64,000 bases of DNA, from positions 558,001-622,000 of the forward strand of contig JANUWF010001165.1 in the NCBI GenBank assembly GCA_026120185.1, read 5' to 3'. Origin of the DNA: Voacanga thouarsii (Eukaryota > Streptophyta > Magnoliopsida > Gentianales > Apocynaceae). Positions 22,137-35,473 of the stretch are shown here, piece after piece. The notes beneath the pieces are model-generated. The model did not search any database, was not told the DNA's origin, and worked only from the letters and a program-made list of their open reading frames with translations. The translations under genes were made by a program, and so were the position numbers. Positions within the stretch are counted from its first letter, which is position 1. Every line of letters starts with the position of its first letter.

Positions 22137-25100
22137 CTATAAGATGTCTATTTCTTGAAGAATAGGTCTAACATCTAGCTCTTGAGGCGAACATGACTCT
22201 ATTTCATGGTCTCTGGAATACACATTAAAGTTATCTCTCCTAATCATAGGCAAAACTATATACCAATCACCTTCAATTGGATAACGAGAATACCAAACTT
22301 GCTCAGCTTGGTTGGGTAAGATGAAAGGCTCATTGAACTCTTTATTATCTCGATACAACAAACAATTGAAATAAACAAATGTGAAGTTAAACTCATTCAG
22401 CTTCTTTTCATGCTCTAAATCTAGCAAATCACACTTAAACAATAAGAATTTTTTAGCATTACTATAAGGAATTTTTATAATATCAATAAGCACTCCAAAG
22501 CGTGACATTGGGAAACCAATGGGATTCTTATCTTTAACACTAGAATAGTTGGTCCTATCAGCCTTACAAAATACTTTATTGTTTTGTGTTAACTTATTTC
22601 TCTCATGAGTTTTTATGCGAAATCAAAAACTATTCACATTACAAGCATTAAAAAGCCATCCTTGTGTAAGGACCACCTGCAAGGAACTTCACCTCTCAAA
22701 TATTTTATGAGTTTCCCCATTTTCCTCAATCTAAAATCAACAAAAGACCTATTGAGAGTTAAGTTAAAGAAAGGAAAATATAGCCTAAGTAGTTAGATTT
22801 AATCATTGTGAATTTTTTTAACCTATATGTTATTGCAACCAAGTGTGAAACATGGCTAAATGAATATATTATCTCTCAATACAATCTAACTCTTGGGTTT
22901 TGTCTTGCAATTTCACTAATATAAAGCCTAGGTACATAGGATAATGAGTTTTGTTATAAAAATAAAAAATGACAGATTTAGTTATAAAAAAAAGAAGGAA
23001 TCAGATTCATAACCAATAAATTAATTTACTCTCATTATGGTTTCAACTCTTCATAGTTTACAAGCACCCATTGATATGCTTGAGTTTAAGTTATATGGTC
23101 AAATACTACATCAACTCCATTACCAAATGCCTTGCCTATTTTATAATCATCATCACTGTACCTTGTAGGCCTATCTTCTTTACTCTCTACCTCATTCAAG
23201 TACCTAAAGATGAATGTCATGCACTCTTCCATCACATACCTACTTACAATAGAACCCTCCGGACAAGCACAACTATGTATATACTTTTTCAAGGTCATGA
23301 GATTTAAAAAAAAAAAAAAAATAGCTTCTTTAAGGAATTAATTAAGAGTTAAAAAGTGTATCCAGCGAGATTATAATACTACCTTTCAATGGGAAACATC
23401 CATCTACACTGTACTGGGCATACAAAGAGAGCATTTTCAGCTAAGTATATTGGAAGATGCTTCATGATATTGAAGAAGCTCAGTACAAATGTCTTTTCTA
23501 GAAGAGATAAAATGACTGCAAAGTGGTTTTGGTGCTACTCAAAACTGTGTTCCGTGTTAACCTTTGAACATAGAAGTTTAAAACATGTACCAATTTCAAT
23601 CAAAACTTGGATAACATTTTTTGACAGCGTCATCCATACTGTTAAAGGCATAAGTTGCTGAAACAAAATATGGCAATCATGGGATTTCAAACCCCTAATA
23701 GTCCTCCTTTTCAAGTTTACTCAGCATGTAATAGTTTAACAATAACCATCTGACACTCTTAATTCCTTTAACACTTTCAAAAACCTATCAATCTCAAACT
23801 TTCTCATTGTATAAGGAGTTGGGGGTAATGTGTAACCAAATCTGGAAGGATTCGATATTGGATGCAAGGATTTTTTTTTTTTTTAATATTCATCACCTCT
23901 TAAGTCCTAGCGTGCTTTCAAAGCATCTTTTGTCCTATTGATGTGTCCTTGAATTGTATATAGCAAATTATATATATAAAAAAAAAATCTATATGCATTA
24001 CATCAAGATTGTACTTAATCAGATTTGAATCCTAATATGGCAACTCCTAAAAAATGCTTTTGTTCTTCCAAGTGAAGTTGTTTATCCCAAATTTTCTTTT
24101 TAAACCAACCTTACTTCTTTTTTTTTTTAACATCTTTCCTCCTATATTTAGTTAAACAACCCTCAAGCTACTGTACAATTTGTGTCTCGTCAAATCTTCT
24201 CAGTGGCATGTATTTCTACATCTTTATAAAACGAGACATTATCTTTACACACTCTATGAGTAGGTTGCAAGAAACATCGATTGTACAAAAAGGAAATTAT
24301 TCTACCGTTAGGCAAATGATAGTTTAAACAATTCACACCACATATTGGACACAAGCTTTATCATTATGCACACTATACCCAAATAGATTAACATATGCAG
24401 GAAAATCATTTATAGCCCATATGAATGTCACATGAAAATGAAATATCTCTTTTGACATTAAATAAAAAAACCATAATACCCCCGTGCCATAATTCAGTCA
24501 ACTCCTCAATCAATGGCTGCAAATAAACATCAATCTTGTTACCGAGTGACTTAGGACCATCTATAAGTGCTGACAACATAAAAAATGGTTGTTTCATGCA
24601 AAACTATAGTGGTAAGGTATAAGGAACAACAACAATGGGCCAAGTATTGTAGGGAATATGCATATTTGAGAAAGGACTAAAACCATCTACTTATAAATCA
24701 AGTCTGACATTTCTACAATCACTAGAAAATTGAGGATTTGACTCATCAAACTTTTTCTAAGTACAAGAGTCAATTAGATGTCTATGTATACCATATTGCA
24801 CCTCATCGCACCACCTCATTAGTAAGGATATTTTTAGATGACATGAACAACTGCTTTAATCATGGATTCAAGAGAAAGTACTCTACTTGTTTGCATGGTA
24901 TTTTCCTACTATATTTTGTATACCGGGGAGCTTTATACACATCACACTTATTTAGCCCTATATCATTCCCCTTATACAACATGCAATTGTTCTGATAAGG
25001 ATCCCAAACTATGCATTCCATTCCCAACATATTAGCTATCTTGGTTACCTCGTAATAGTTTTTAGGTAACACCAACATCATCAAAAGCCTCATTCAATAG

Positions 25101-25519
25101 TTTAAGAAACATATCAAATGATTTATTAGACCACCTATTCAGAACTTTTATGTGTAATAAATCCACGAGGAATGAAAGGGACGAAAACTTTTTACAATTG
25201 AGAAACAAATTAACATTGGCATCTTCAAATATCCTCATAAGGATCATTTTACATCTTCTGATGGCTCACTAGAATTATCTGTCTTGTGAAATTCAGCTTC
25301 ATCATTGACCATATATGTCAACCATGTCATTTAGAATCGAAACATCTATAGGAGAAGGAATGCTATTATCTTTATTTAAGGACACATATTCTTCACCATA
25401 ACAATCCTAATTCTTATACCACTTAAGGAAGCCCCACATCCAACAATACTGTTTTATTTCTATTGGATTCACATAGTAACAGTTTTGGCATTGAGTACAT
25501 AGGCAATGTATCTTTGTTC
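22137..25519 (-). pseudogene. TNP2-type CACTA transposase, main part (CACTA 2)
   Basis: Read on the minus strand from the gypsy insertion point. 25519-25400 completes the transposase-associated domain (SGTKIHCLCTQCQNCYYVNP). 25247-24860 carries KFSSLSFLVDLLHIK, LNRWSNKSFDMFLK and LPKNYYEVTKIANMLGM. 24597-24406 carries KQPFFMLSALIDGPKSLGN and DVYLQPLIEELTELW. 24350-24130 carries the CPICG-type segment. 23690-23390 carries the DUF4218-like part, and 23298-23086 the segment LKKYIHSC then PEGSIVSRYVMEECMTFIFR. The 123-codon ORF at 22508-22137 is the DUF4216 domain (LLFKCDLLDLEHE, PFILPNQAEQVWYS). The full TNP2 domain order is thus present, but stops and frameshifts break it. Its first exon lies at 56562-56661. 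Confidence 0.88.
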
Positions 25520-27877
25520 CACTATGTAACACCCCACTACCTAGGCCCATTAGGGTCGGGAATGTCGCCCCATCCACAGGACAAGGGGTCTTTATAACTA
25601 CGTCACACGAAATAAAATAAAAAAAATACTTCAAAATTAAACTTATTACAATCCAACAATGCATGAAAAAATTCAAAAATAATTGTCTGCTACTTCTCTC
25701 AAAAGAAAAAAAATAGAGAGTCTTCAAAATCATAGGTAACATTCTAGTTAAGGACCTTTATAGCAGGATCGACCTGAAAACATGATATAAAAGGTGATGA
25801 GATAAAAATTTCAGTAAGCCCGTGTGTGCTTTGAATGTTTCAGGTAAAACAGTTCATGTATGCAAGTTGTAAAAGTTTCATAAGCGAAAGTGTTGGCAAG
25901 CATTAAATAAATGTCTTAAAGGAAGAGTGGTGTTTTGTTTTCCCAAAAGATACATGTGCACAATAAATATAATTACTCCAAAGAAGCAGCCACGGCACCA
26001 CACGTTGGGTACCATGACAATATAATAATTAGGATGCCATACGTTGAGTATACTGACACAAGGTAGGTGTACGTCCTACCGGGTGAGATACTCCTCCATC
26101 TCTACACCCCAAACTTATCGGTTGTTCACTCCGAAAACACACAGTCTACTTGACTGAACTTGCTAGCTCGGACCGGTATGACCTACTGGACTGCCATCCT
26201 ATCCGGGAAGGACTCACCCCTCGGAGGTGGATACCTACTGAGAGACTTACCCTAACTCTTTAAAGACTAATCCTAGTAATCTACCCTTATTAAGTACTTA
26301 ACGTTGCTTGTCCTACTTGGGAGAAAATTGATCATACAATGTTTTACTTAGAAATAGCAATTAAAGTTTCCAAAATTCTTGCCAAAGTTTGGGTTTTAGA
26401 AAGAGTTTAGCGTTTTGTATAAAATTGCTTGTTTAATTTCAAATAGTTTGCTTGACTAAAATAAAAAGGAAAACTATCCTTAATTGCCTTTAAAAACAAA
26501 TGTTCAAACACATTGAGTTTGGCTTGCCACATTAACTTTGGTCTTCAAATGACTCCATGCGGGAGCTTACCTGATCCTTTGCTCTTCTTGAACTTAAAAA
26601 TCCTCCAAGGTTAACCTAACCCGCCTGGGGTAAACACAAGGCATAAAATAACATTCGAAGCATATCTGCCTTACATAAAAAATTCTTAGTTCAACTAGCT
26701 ACAACCATGACTAACTATGACCATAATGTCCTAAGCTTTAATTCTAGTTTGACAAAGTATTTTATAAATTAAATCTAACTTGATAAGTTAAAATAACTAG
26801 GGGTTCTAAAATAAATACTAATAAGTTTTAGTTTCAAATAATAAATTGTGAGTATTGTTGCTAATAAATAAATTAGTGTTAAATATTGAATAATACTAAG
26901 TCTTAAATAATATTGGTAAATGGTAATATTTAAATAGTATTATTATAAATAAGTAATTAATAAATTACACTTAATTTTTAATTAATAATTAATAGATAAT
27001 AAATAATCAAAAATAAATAATAAAATTAATAATAAATGAATTATACTTAATTTTTAATTAATAAATAATGAATAAATTTTAATATAAACAATATTTATGA
27101 ATATAGGTAAAAGCTTTAGTAAGGTTAATTATTAAGGTCTATAAGGTCAATTGATATTAATTAATTCTAATATTTTATTTGTGTATATATATATATATTA
27201 TTTTTAATAAAAGATATTATTTACTTGACTAATAAAATTTTATTCCGAATCCTTCTAGCAATTTCAAATTTCATAGAGAAAAATATAGTAGTAATTCTAA
27301 TTAAAGTAATAAAATTTGTTAATAAAAATAACCTAAGATTAACAAGAAATATTCTTTCACCATGATTTCCTATTGCAAGAAATGATTTATGAACACATTC
27401 CCAAACATCAACTAATAAGCTAATCCATTCATGAACATATACTTGCATTAACACATACTATCACATGGCTCATTTCCCACTAGGCATAATCATCATTCAT
27501 GACTTCATTGAAACTAAGAACATAAAAGCCTGATCACCATTGGTGTCATAACATCTAACATGCTTCAAACATCCATAAATCTCATTAAACATGAGAAACA
27601 CATATTGATTCAAAAGAAAAATCCATATAGATTAATCATATATATCAACCCTCATGTCCTAACTCCATCCTCTTCATCCACATACATATACTCAATCCCC
27701 CATTCATATTCAATCTTCCTATCAACATCTAAGAGACATGAATTTGGAAATTAAAAGGAGGATTTAAGAAAAAATACTTGATAGATGATCACTCGATGAA
27801 GACTAGTGAAGGTCCACGTGTTTGGGAGTCTTGTGATGTCCGAAAAACAGCCATGATTGGCCAACATCATTTTTGCC

Positions 27878-27902
27878 GAGAGAGAGAGAGAGAGAGAGAG
27901 AG
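27878..27902. repeat. (GA)n run in gypsy A 3' LTR
   Basis: About 25 bp. The same position in the other LTR copies carries 17, 45 and 17 bp. Confidence 0.9.
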
Positions 27903-29497
27903 TATTAGAATGGAATATTAAAAATTGAATAGAAGAGGAAGAACAAGAAGGTTGTTCCTGTTTTACCTTTTTGATGTTCTTGAGACCTTCAAGAAAAAAG
28001 CTGATTTTGATCCATTCGAAAATTCTAATTTTTGTGATTTTGTGTTATAAAGACCAGAAATGAAGTCTAGGGATTAAGTATGAGTGATCTGGAGTATTTG
28101 AGAGTGATTGAGGTGTTTAGGATATTTTTAGGCTTGAAGAGGATAAGTGTGTGTTCTTGTGTTTTGAGAGAGTTTGAGAGAAAAGGCTTGCGAAATTCTA
28201 GAATTATTGCTGGCCGAATAGTCTTGTGCAATTAGGAGTTTCAGTCTTTAGCAAGAAGGAGAGAGAGTGTTTAGTTTTTTTTTTAAAAATTCAAATGGAG
28301 GGAAATGAGGAGTTATTTAAGGTAGAAGATTAGTTTGTGGTGGTTGTTCATGGGAGGTCACTTGGCTCTTCAATGGTGTAGGTTGAACAAACTAGTCTTG
28401 CTACAACGAATGGAGGGTGTTCAAGTTATTAATCTGGCCAAAACTCAGTCTAAAATGGCATAGAAATTCTGGTTTAATCACTTGCTACAAGGGTCTTTTA
28501 ATGAAGCAAAAATTCTGGAATTATTTTGAAGTTCAAATAAGTTTTGGATAGAGTGATCTTATGAGCTTTTTGAGGTGTAATCATGGAATCCAAACACTCC
28601 AGGTAAGTGTGAAGGTCAATGGTATTCAGTCCATGGCTAAACAAAGTCCAATTTTCAGACGTTTGAATGGTGTTTTTCGGCCTTGGCATTGAGAGACCAA
28701 GCTGGAAATTTTCTAGTTTTCATTGCTCAAGAATACTTCGAATGATTATGGTTTTTGGTGCAGAATTTTCTGCATTTATTGGCTCAATTTGCAGCTATGT
28801 TTCTAGGGTGTTTGAGGGTCTTTTAAAGATGGTTTTTCAGCCTTCTTTCTGGAGAAAAATAGAGGAAGTTCCAGTTGATTTGATGACAAAAAATGGCTTC
28901 AATTCCAACTTCAAAAGCAGCGAATTGCTGCAGGAATTTTTCTGGTTTTGCAAAGTTTGTGCAGTCCGAAAAATGCACTGAATTTTCAGCCTTCAACCTC
29001 ACATGAAATGACCATTTTTCTAGTTGCAAATTAGGTAGGATTGTTGGTTGAAATTTTCAAAAATCATTCTGCAAAAATTCTGGAAAATTACCAGATTTTC
29101 CTTTACTAAATTATGAATAACATGAAGGTAGGATTGAAAGTATTACTATAGTGATTCATTTCTCTTGGGAACCCATCCTAATTCCTCTCTCCACTTCGAT
29201 AATCCCCTATCCCCAAGAGCTGATTTTCAAATTCCATTGCTAAGGGATTATCAGAGAATTTTTTTGGAATTAAAAGAAGAGATTAATAGATTATGGATAA
29301 TTTAAATTATGAAGATGTTAGGATAAGGCTAGAGAAATTAAAGGAATAAGAATTCCTCTAGAATTCCTTTTAGGACATGATCACATGGTCAAGACATTCT
29401 CTTCATGTCTCCCTTAAGACAACATTCCTATCTTTAAGGAATGTAAGAAAAATAAAAATTCAAACATAACTAAGATAATCATGAATAAAATTTAAGT

Positions 29498-29564
29498 GAT
29501 GGGGTTTAAACTCATGACCTTAGAGATTAATTCACAAAGCTCTAACCACTTAACCACACTAACT
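29498..29564 (-). repeat. tRNA-like pol III promoter segment in 3' LTR
   Basis: On the minus strand it reads from GTTAGTGTGGTTAAGTGG (A-box like, TGGTTAAGTGG) to a B-box-like GAGTTTAAACC, slightly mutated in this copy relative to GAGTTCAAATCCC in LTR C. Confidence 0.55.
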
Positions 29565-29807
29565 CTTGTTCTTATTTTCTTCCCTAAATATTCTTCTTGT
29601 CTAAATGTCAAGCCATCTTCCTATTTTGACCTCAAGTAAAATTACCTTTTTACCCTTCCTACCCAATAAGCATAAATAAGCCATTTAACCTATAAATCAC
29701 AATTCTAAAGCACATAAAATCATTCAAAATGTATATTTTTATGTAGAATGACATAATATGCACCCTAACCCCCTTACTCTAAGGTTGGCTTTAGGTGGGG
29801 TTTCACA

Positions 29808-29822
29808 TCCTCCCCTCCTTAG
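29808..29822 (-). promoter_or_regulatory. gypsy A polypurine tract
   Basis: In element sense AAGGAGGGGAGGA lies immediately before the 3' LTR, the position of the plus-strand primer of LTR retrotransposons. Confidence 0.75.
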
Positions 29823-29853
29823 AAGTATTTCGTCCCGAAATTCAGGCATACCT

Positions 29854-32800
29854 TTATCTCAGATCGGGATACATCCGCTTTACCCACTCTTCTGTTTCCC
29901 ATGTGGCATCTCGCGTGCCATGATGCTCCCACTGTACCTTCACCATAAAAATCTACTTGTTTCGAAGAGTCTTAATGCTTCGGTCCAAAATTTTCACGGG
30001 TTTCTCCACATAGTTGAGGTCGGGTTGCAATACTAACGGCTCATCATTCAAAACATGTCCGAGGTCGACATTGTACTTCTTCAACTGAGACACATGAAAT
30101 ACGTCGTGTATTCCCATCAACCCATCCGGCAGATCCAATTGATACGCCACCGGCCCAATTCTTTCCTTTATTGAAAACGGTCCCAAATACCTCGGATTCA
30201 GCTTTTCACCTTTTGAATGCTTCAGAATTCCTCCTTTCGGTGTCAATCTTAAGAACACGCTGCCCCCTACCTGAAATTCTAACTCTCATTGCCTATTGTC
30301 CGCATAACTCTTTTGTCGGCTTTAGGCTACTTTCAACCATTCCCTGATCAGCTTGACCTTGTCCAACATTTCCTGAACGCAGACTTCCCCCTACTGGCTT
30401 ATGTGGCCGTCCTCCGACCAACTCCAATATAGTGGTACTTGACACTGACATCCATATAATGCTCCATACGAAGCCATTCCAATCGAAGACTGATAGCTGT
30501 TATTGTACGCCAACTCTACATATGGTACACATTCGTTCCACTTATCCCGAAATCCAATACACAAGCTCTTAGCGGTACTAAACTTTAGACTAGAACCCAT
30601 TGATTCTTGAAACTTGTCCTAAAATCAGGATGTAAATCTTGGGTCTCGGTTGGACGCAATACTCAAAGGCACTCCATGTAGTCTGACTATTTCTCGCACA
30701 TAGGTCTGAGCTAACTTCTCCATTGAATCCCTTACATTCACCGATATAAAATGCGATGACTTGGTCAATTGATCCACCACTACCCATATGGTGTCTTTTT
30801 GGGTCCTTGCCATAGGGAGTCCGGTAACGAAGTCCATAGTCACATCTTCCTATTTCCATTCAGGTACTAGTAACGGTTGCAACAATCCTGCCGACTTTTT
30901 GTGCTCCACTTTGACTTTCTGACAAGTCAAACACATTGAGACATACTTAACTACGTTCCTCTTCTTCTCGGGCCACCGATAAGCCCTTTTTAGATCTTAA
31001 TACATTTTTACCTCTCCCGAATGAATGGCATACTTGCTTTTATGCTCCTCTTCTAAAATCCTGTCCTTCAACTGGTGCTCATCGAGTACACACAGACGAT
31101 CCTAAAAATACAAATCTCTCGCTTCGTCCTGTCAGAAATCACTGCCTTGTCGTTTAAGCTCCTTGTCCTTGAAAAGTTAAAATTCTGCATTACTTCGCCG
31201 AGTCTCGATGATTTCCCGTCTTAGGTCTGATATCAATCTCAGGTTGCTAACAATAATCCTTTCTTCTTACACTTCTATGCTTCTATCCAACACGTCCTGG
31301 AGCTTGAATCTCCCGCACTCTTAGCCTGGCCATTTTGACTTTGCTCAGGGCATCAGCAACAACGTTGGCCTTTTCGGGGTGTAATTGATAGGATAATGAT
31401 ACTCTTCCAAAAATTCCATCCACTTTTGCTGCATCAAATTCAAGTCCTTCTGGGTGAAGATGTACTTCAGGCTCTTGTGATCGGTGAATACTTCATACTC
31501 AGCTCCATACAAGTAGTGTCGTCATTTCTTTAAAGCAAATACAATGGCAGCCAGCTCTAAATCATGCGTGGGATAATTGACTTCATGAGGCTTCAACTTT
31601 TGAGAAGCATAGGTGATTTCCTTCCCATCCTGCATTAATACTGCTCCCAAACCTTCCTTCGAAGCATCAGTATACAGTGTGTAAGGCTTATCTTCCTCTG
31701 GCAGACTTAACACCAGTGCTGTCATTAGCCTCCGCTTCAGCTCTTGGAAACTCTTTTCACATTTCTCATTCCAGACAAAAGGTATGACCTTTCTCAGCAG
31801 CCAGGCCATAGGAGATGCTAGCATTGAAAATCCTTTAATAAACCTCCTATAATAGCTGGCCAATCCCAAGAAGCTTCGAATCTCCGTGATGTTCTCTAGT
31901 TGTTTCCAATCCGAAACTACCTCGACTTTTGCTGGGTCCACCTTGATTCCATCCTTGGTTACCACATGGCCAAGAAATGCCACACTATCCAGCCAAAACT
32001 TGCACTTGCTAAATTTGGCATAAAGCTTGTGCTCTCTTAACTTCTCTAATACTAGTTTCAAATGTTCTGCATGATCCTCTGTGCTCTTGGAGTATATGAG
32101 TATATCGCCGATGAAAACCACCACAAACTTGTCTAAGTAGGGTTGGAAAACTCGATACATCAAATCCATAAACACCGCTGGTGTATTGGTTACCCCAAAA
32201 GGTATCACCACAAACTCATAGTGACCATATCATGTGTTGAAGGTTGTCTTAGGAATATCCTTCTCTTTTATCCTCACTTGATAGTATCCTTACCTCAAAT
32301 CCAATTTGGAGTAGCAATTGGACCCTTGCAACTAGTTGAACAACTCGTCAATTAACGGTAAAATATACTTATTTTTTATGGTCAGGTTGTTCAAGCCCCA
32401 GTAGTCAATACATAACCTCAAGCTCCCGTCCTTCTTCTTCACAAATAGCACTGGTGCTCCCTAGGGTAACGTGCTAGGTCTGATGTAGCCTTGCCTCACC
32501 AACTCTTCTAATTGCTCTTTCAATTCTTTCAGCTCCGCCGGTGCCATCCGATATGGGATTCGGGATACCGGTTCCGCTCCTAGAACTAGATCAACAGTAA
32601 ACTCAACTTCTCTTTCTCGGTTGGAAGGCAGAGAAGTGAGTTCCGCAAGGAACATGTCGGGAAAATCTTTTATCACCTTAGTATCTTTGAGGGTGCATTG
32701 ATCCTTTGGCTTATTTATCACATAGGCCAAATATCCTTGACATCCTTGCTTCAACAATTTCTGGACTTTTGCTCCAGCTATCAAAAACTTCAACTTCTTT

Positions 32801-33130
32801 ACTCTCTTGCCGTTGAACTCCAACACATCGCATCCCGGTCTAATGAACTGAACCAACTTATTCTTGCAGTCTACTTTAGCCCCATGCTTAGCTAGCCAAT
32901 CCATACCCAAAATTAAGTTATAATCATCAATGGCTAAGACTATCAAGTCTCCCTCCAAGCTTTCTCTCCCCACTTTAATCTTACAATTCTGCACATACCG
33001 ATCCGCTTGCACTATTTTCCCCAAGCGCGTACTCACCAACAAGGTAAAAGGTAGTTCTACTCCATCCAAACCCAAATGATATGCACAATTCTTGTTTAAA
33101 TAGGAATGAGTAGATCCAAGGTCTATCAAT
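29854..33130 (-). pseudogene. chromovirus pol (protease, RT, RNase H, integrase, chromodomain), broken
   Basis: The protease begins MIDLGSTHSYLN at 33129, and the following GMDWLAKHGAKVDC is typical. The RT spans about 32570-31900: [42 protein letters not shown] and FLGHVV. Its active-site motif reads FIGD instead of FIDD (codon 32107-32109). RNase H follows ([16 protein letters not shown], 31690-31650). Integrase shows the HHCC zinc ligands near 31060-30920 (EEEHKSKYAIHSG, CLTCQ), then MDFVTGLP and RDPRFTS. The C-terminus has a GPVAYQLDLPD segment and a chromodomain (VKVQWEHHGTRDATWE) ending at 29854, which defines a chromovirus. Much of it stays in one reading frame but has many stops (for example before GAPVLFV at 32461) and a local frameshift near 31375. 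Confidence 0.9.
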
Positions 33131-33788
33131 GCATTAATGGAACGACCTTAGATAGTAAACGTACCTTTCACTACTGCTGCATCTACTCCAACCTTCTCCT
33201 AGTTAAGAGCAAAAACTTTTGCTTTCACCTACAGTTTCTGCATTCCACTTCCGGAGGCTCCCATAGCACTGGCTCAATTGGCTCCTGTGGTCTGAGCCGA
33301 GTTTCCTTGCCCGATTCGGAGAAATTTAGGGCAGGCATTTCACAGATGATTCGGGTCTCCGCAATGGTAGCATTTCCGCTCAACTCCTCTGGACCAATAA
33401 TTTTTCTCCATATAGCCCCTTTTCCAGCAGTGACGGCATAATGGAAGATTCTGCGCAGGTCCAACTGGTGCTGTTTGTGCTTGCTTTCCCTGGTTCTGCC
33501 ACTGCTGGATGGCAGGGCACTTATTGGGTTGCTGCCTCTAGAAAGGTTTCACTAGTTGTCTTGATGGTAGGAAAGGTCTTGGTACCATCCTATTGCGATC
33601 CTCATTCTTAATCCGAGTAGCTGCGTCCATGGCCCCCGAATAGGTCGTTGGTGGAGAAGGTGCTAACGCCCTTCTTAACTCCTGCCTTAATCCCTTGACA
33701 AATTGCCTCGTTCTGTTTTATTTGGTGTCCACAAGCCTTTTGTAGTACTTCGACAACTAAGTAAAATGTGTCGCATACTGTGCCACCG
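33130..33788 (-). pseudogene. chromovirus gag, C-terminal part
   Basis: This continues gag across solo LTR B. Removing LTR B and one copy of its target site joins GGMTV to AQYATHFT, a typical gag helix, followed by LSKYYKRLVDTK and NEAICQGIKAG. Near 33343-33375 the minus strand reads CYHCGDPNHL, a stop, then NAC: a CX2CX4HX4C zinc knuckle with a stop inside. A degenerate first knuckle (CRHCWKRGYMEKNY) precedes it. Such knuckles bind the element RNA during particle assembly. It has several stops. Confidence 0.8.
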
Positions 33789-35456
33789 TGTAACACCTTA
33801 CTACCTAGGCCCATCAGGGCCAGGGATGTCGCCCCATCCATAGGACAATGGGTCTTTATAACTAGGTCACATAAAATAAAATAAATACTTTAAAAAATTA
33901 AACTTATTACAACCCAATAATACATGAACAAATCCAAAATAAATTATCTGCTACAATCTCTCAAAAACATCACATAAGGAAAATAACAAAGAGTCTTCAA
34001 AATCACAAGCAACAATCTAACTAATGACCTTCACAGCAGGATCGACTTGAAAACATGGCATAAAAGGTGTGAGATATAAATCTCAGTAAGCCTGTGTGTA
34101 TTTTGAGTGTTTCAGGTAAAACAGTTCATGTATGCAAGATGTAAAAGTTTTATAAGAGAAAGTGCTGGCAACCTCCAAGGTCAACCTAACCCCGCCTGGG
34201 GTAAACACAATGCATAAGGTTACATTCAAACTATACTTGCCTTACATAAATAATTCCTAACTCAACTAATTATAACTAACCATAACTTTAATGTCCTAAG
34301 CTTTAAGGCTAGATGATAAAGGATTTTATAAAATAAATCTAGCTTGATAGGTTAAAATAACTAGGGGTTCTAAATTAATTACTAATAAGTTATAGGTTCA
34401 AATAATAAATTTTGAGTATTATTACTAATAAATAAAGTAGTGTTTAAATATTGAATAATACTAAGTCCTAAATAATATTAATAAATGGTAATTTTTAAAT
34501 CTTATTATTATAAATAAATAATAAATTACACTTAATTTTTAATTAATAATTAATGGATAATAAATAATTTTTACTAAATAAAATTAATAATAAATGAATT
34601 ATATTAATTTTTTTATTAATAAATAACAAATAAATTTTAATATAAATACTATTTATGAATATAGGTAAAAGTTTTAACTAAGGTCATTAATTAATTCTAA
34701 TATTTTATTTAAAAGATTTTATTTATATATATGTATATATTATTTTTAACAAAAGATATTATTTATTGGACCAATAAAATATTAATATTTCATTTAATAT
34801 TCCATTTTCAAATCTTCCTATACATTTTGAAATTTGTAAGGTAAATGCAATAATAATTCTAATTAAAATAATAAAATATGTTAATAAAAATACCCTAGGA
34901 TTAACAAGAAAATAATCTTCCATCATGATTTTCCTATTGCTAAACAAGATTCATAAACACAATCCCAAACATCAACTAATAGGCTAAATTATTCATGAAC
35001 ATATGGTTGAATTAACACATACTATCACAAAGCTAATTTCCTACTAGGCATATTCATCATTCATTGCTTCAATGGAAATAAGAACATAAAAATCCTATTC
35101 ACCATAGGTTTCATAACATCTAACATGCTTTAAACATCCATACTCTCATAAGACATGATGAACGTACATTGATTCCCAAGAAAATTCATATAGCTTAGTC
35201 ATATACAACAATTCTCATGTACTAACCCCATCACCTTCATCCACATGCATACACTTAATCCCCCATTCATATCCCTTCCTCCTATCAACATTTAAGAGAC
35301 ATGAATTCAGAATTTAAAAGGAGGATTAAAGGGGAAAAAAAATACTTGATTGTCGATTACTTTGATGAAGGCTAAAGAAAGTCCACGTGCGATTGAGAGT
35401 CTTGAGTTGTCTAGGGGAAAAAAAACAGTCATGGTTGATGATCAACCATTTCGGTC

Positions 35457-35473
35457 GAGAGAGAGAGAGAGAG
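35457..35473. repeat. (GA)n run in LTR B
   Basis: About 17 bp, orthologous in position to the runs in the other LTR copies. Confidence 0.9.

Larger units (their letters stand above)
25525..29807 (-). repeat. gypsy A 3' LTR (element sense is minus)
   Basis: TGTAACACC...GGGTTTCACA, 4283 bp. It is uninterrupted and serves as the reference copy for the family. It contains a (GA)n run at 27878-27902, a tRNA-like segment at 29498-29564 and the higher-complexity block 25990-26320 that LTR B has lost. Confidence 0.93.

Noticed and set aside
28667..29029. ORFs in the LTRs (28667-28981, 55486-55722, 40644-40877 and their antisense frames)
   Set aside because: The DNA is shared because all are copies of one LTR. 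The frames are not kept between copies, and the translations look like low-complexity Phe/Lys-rich noise.
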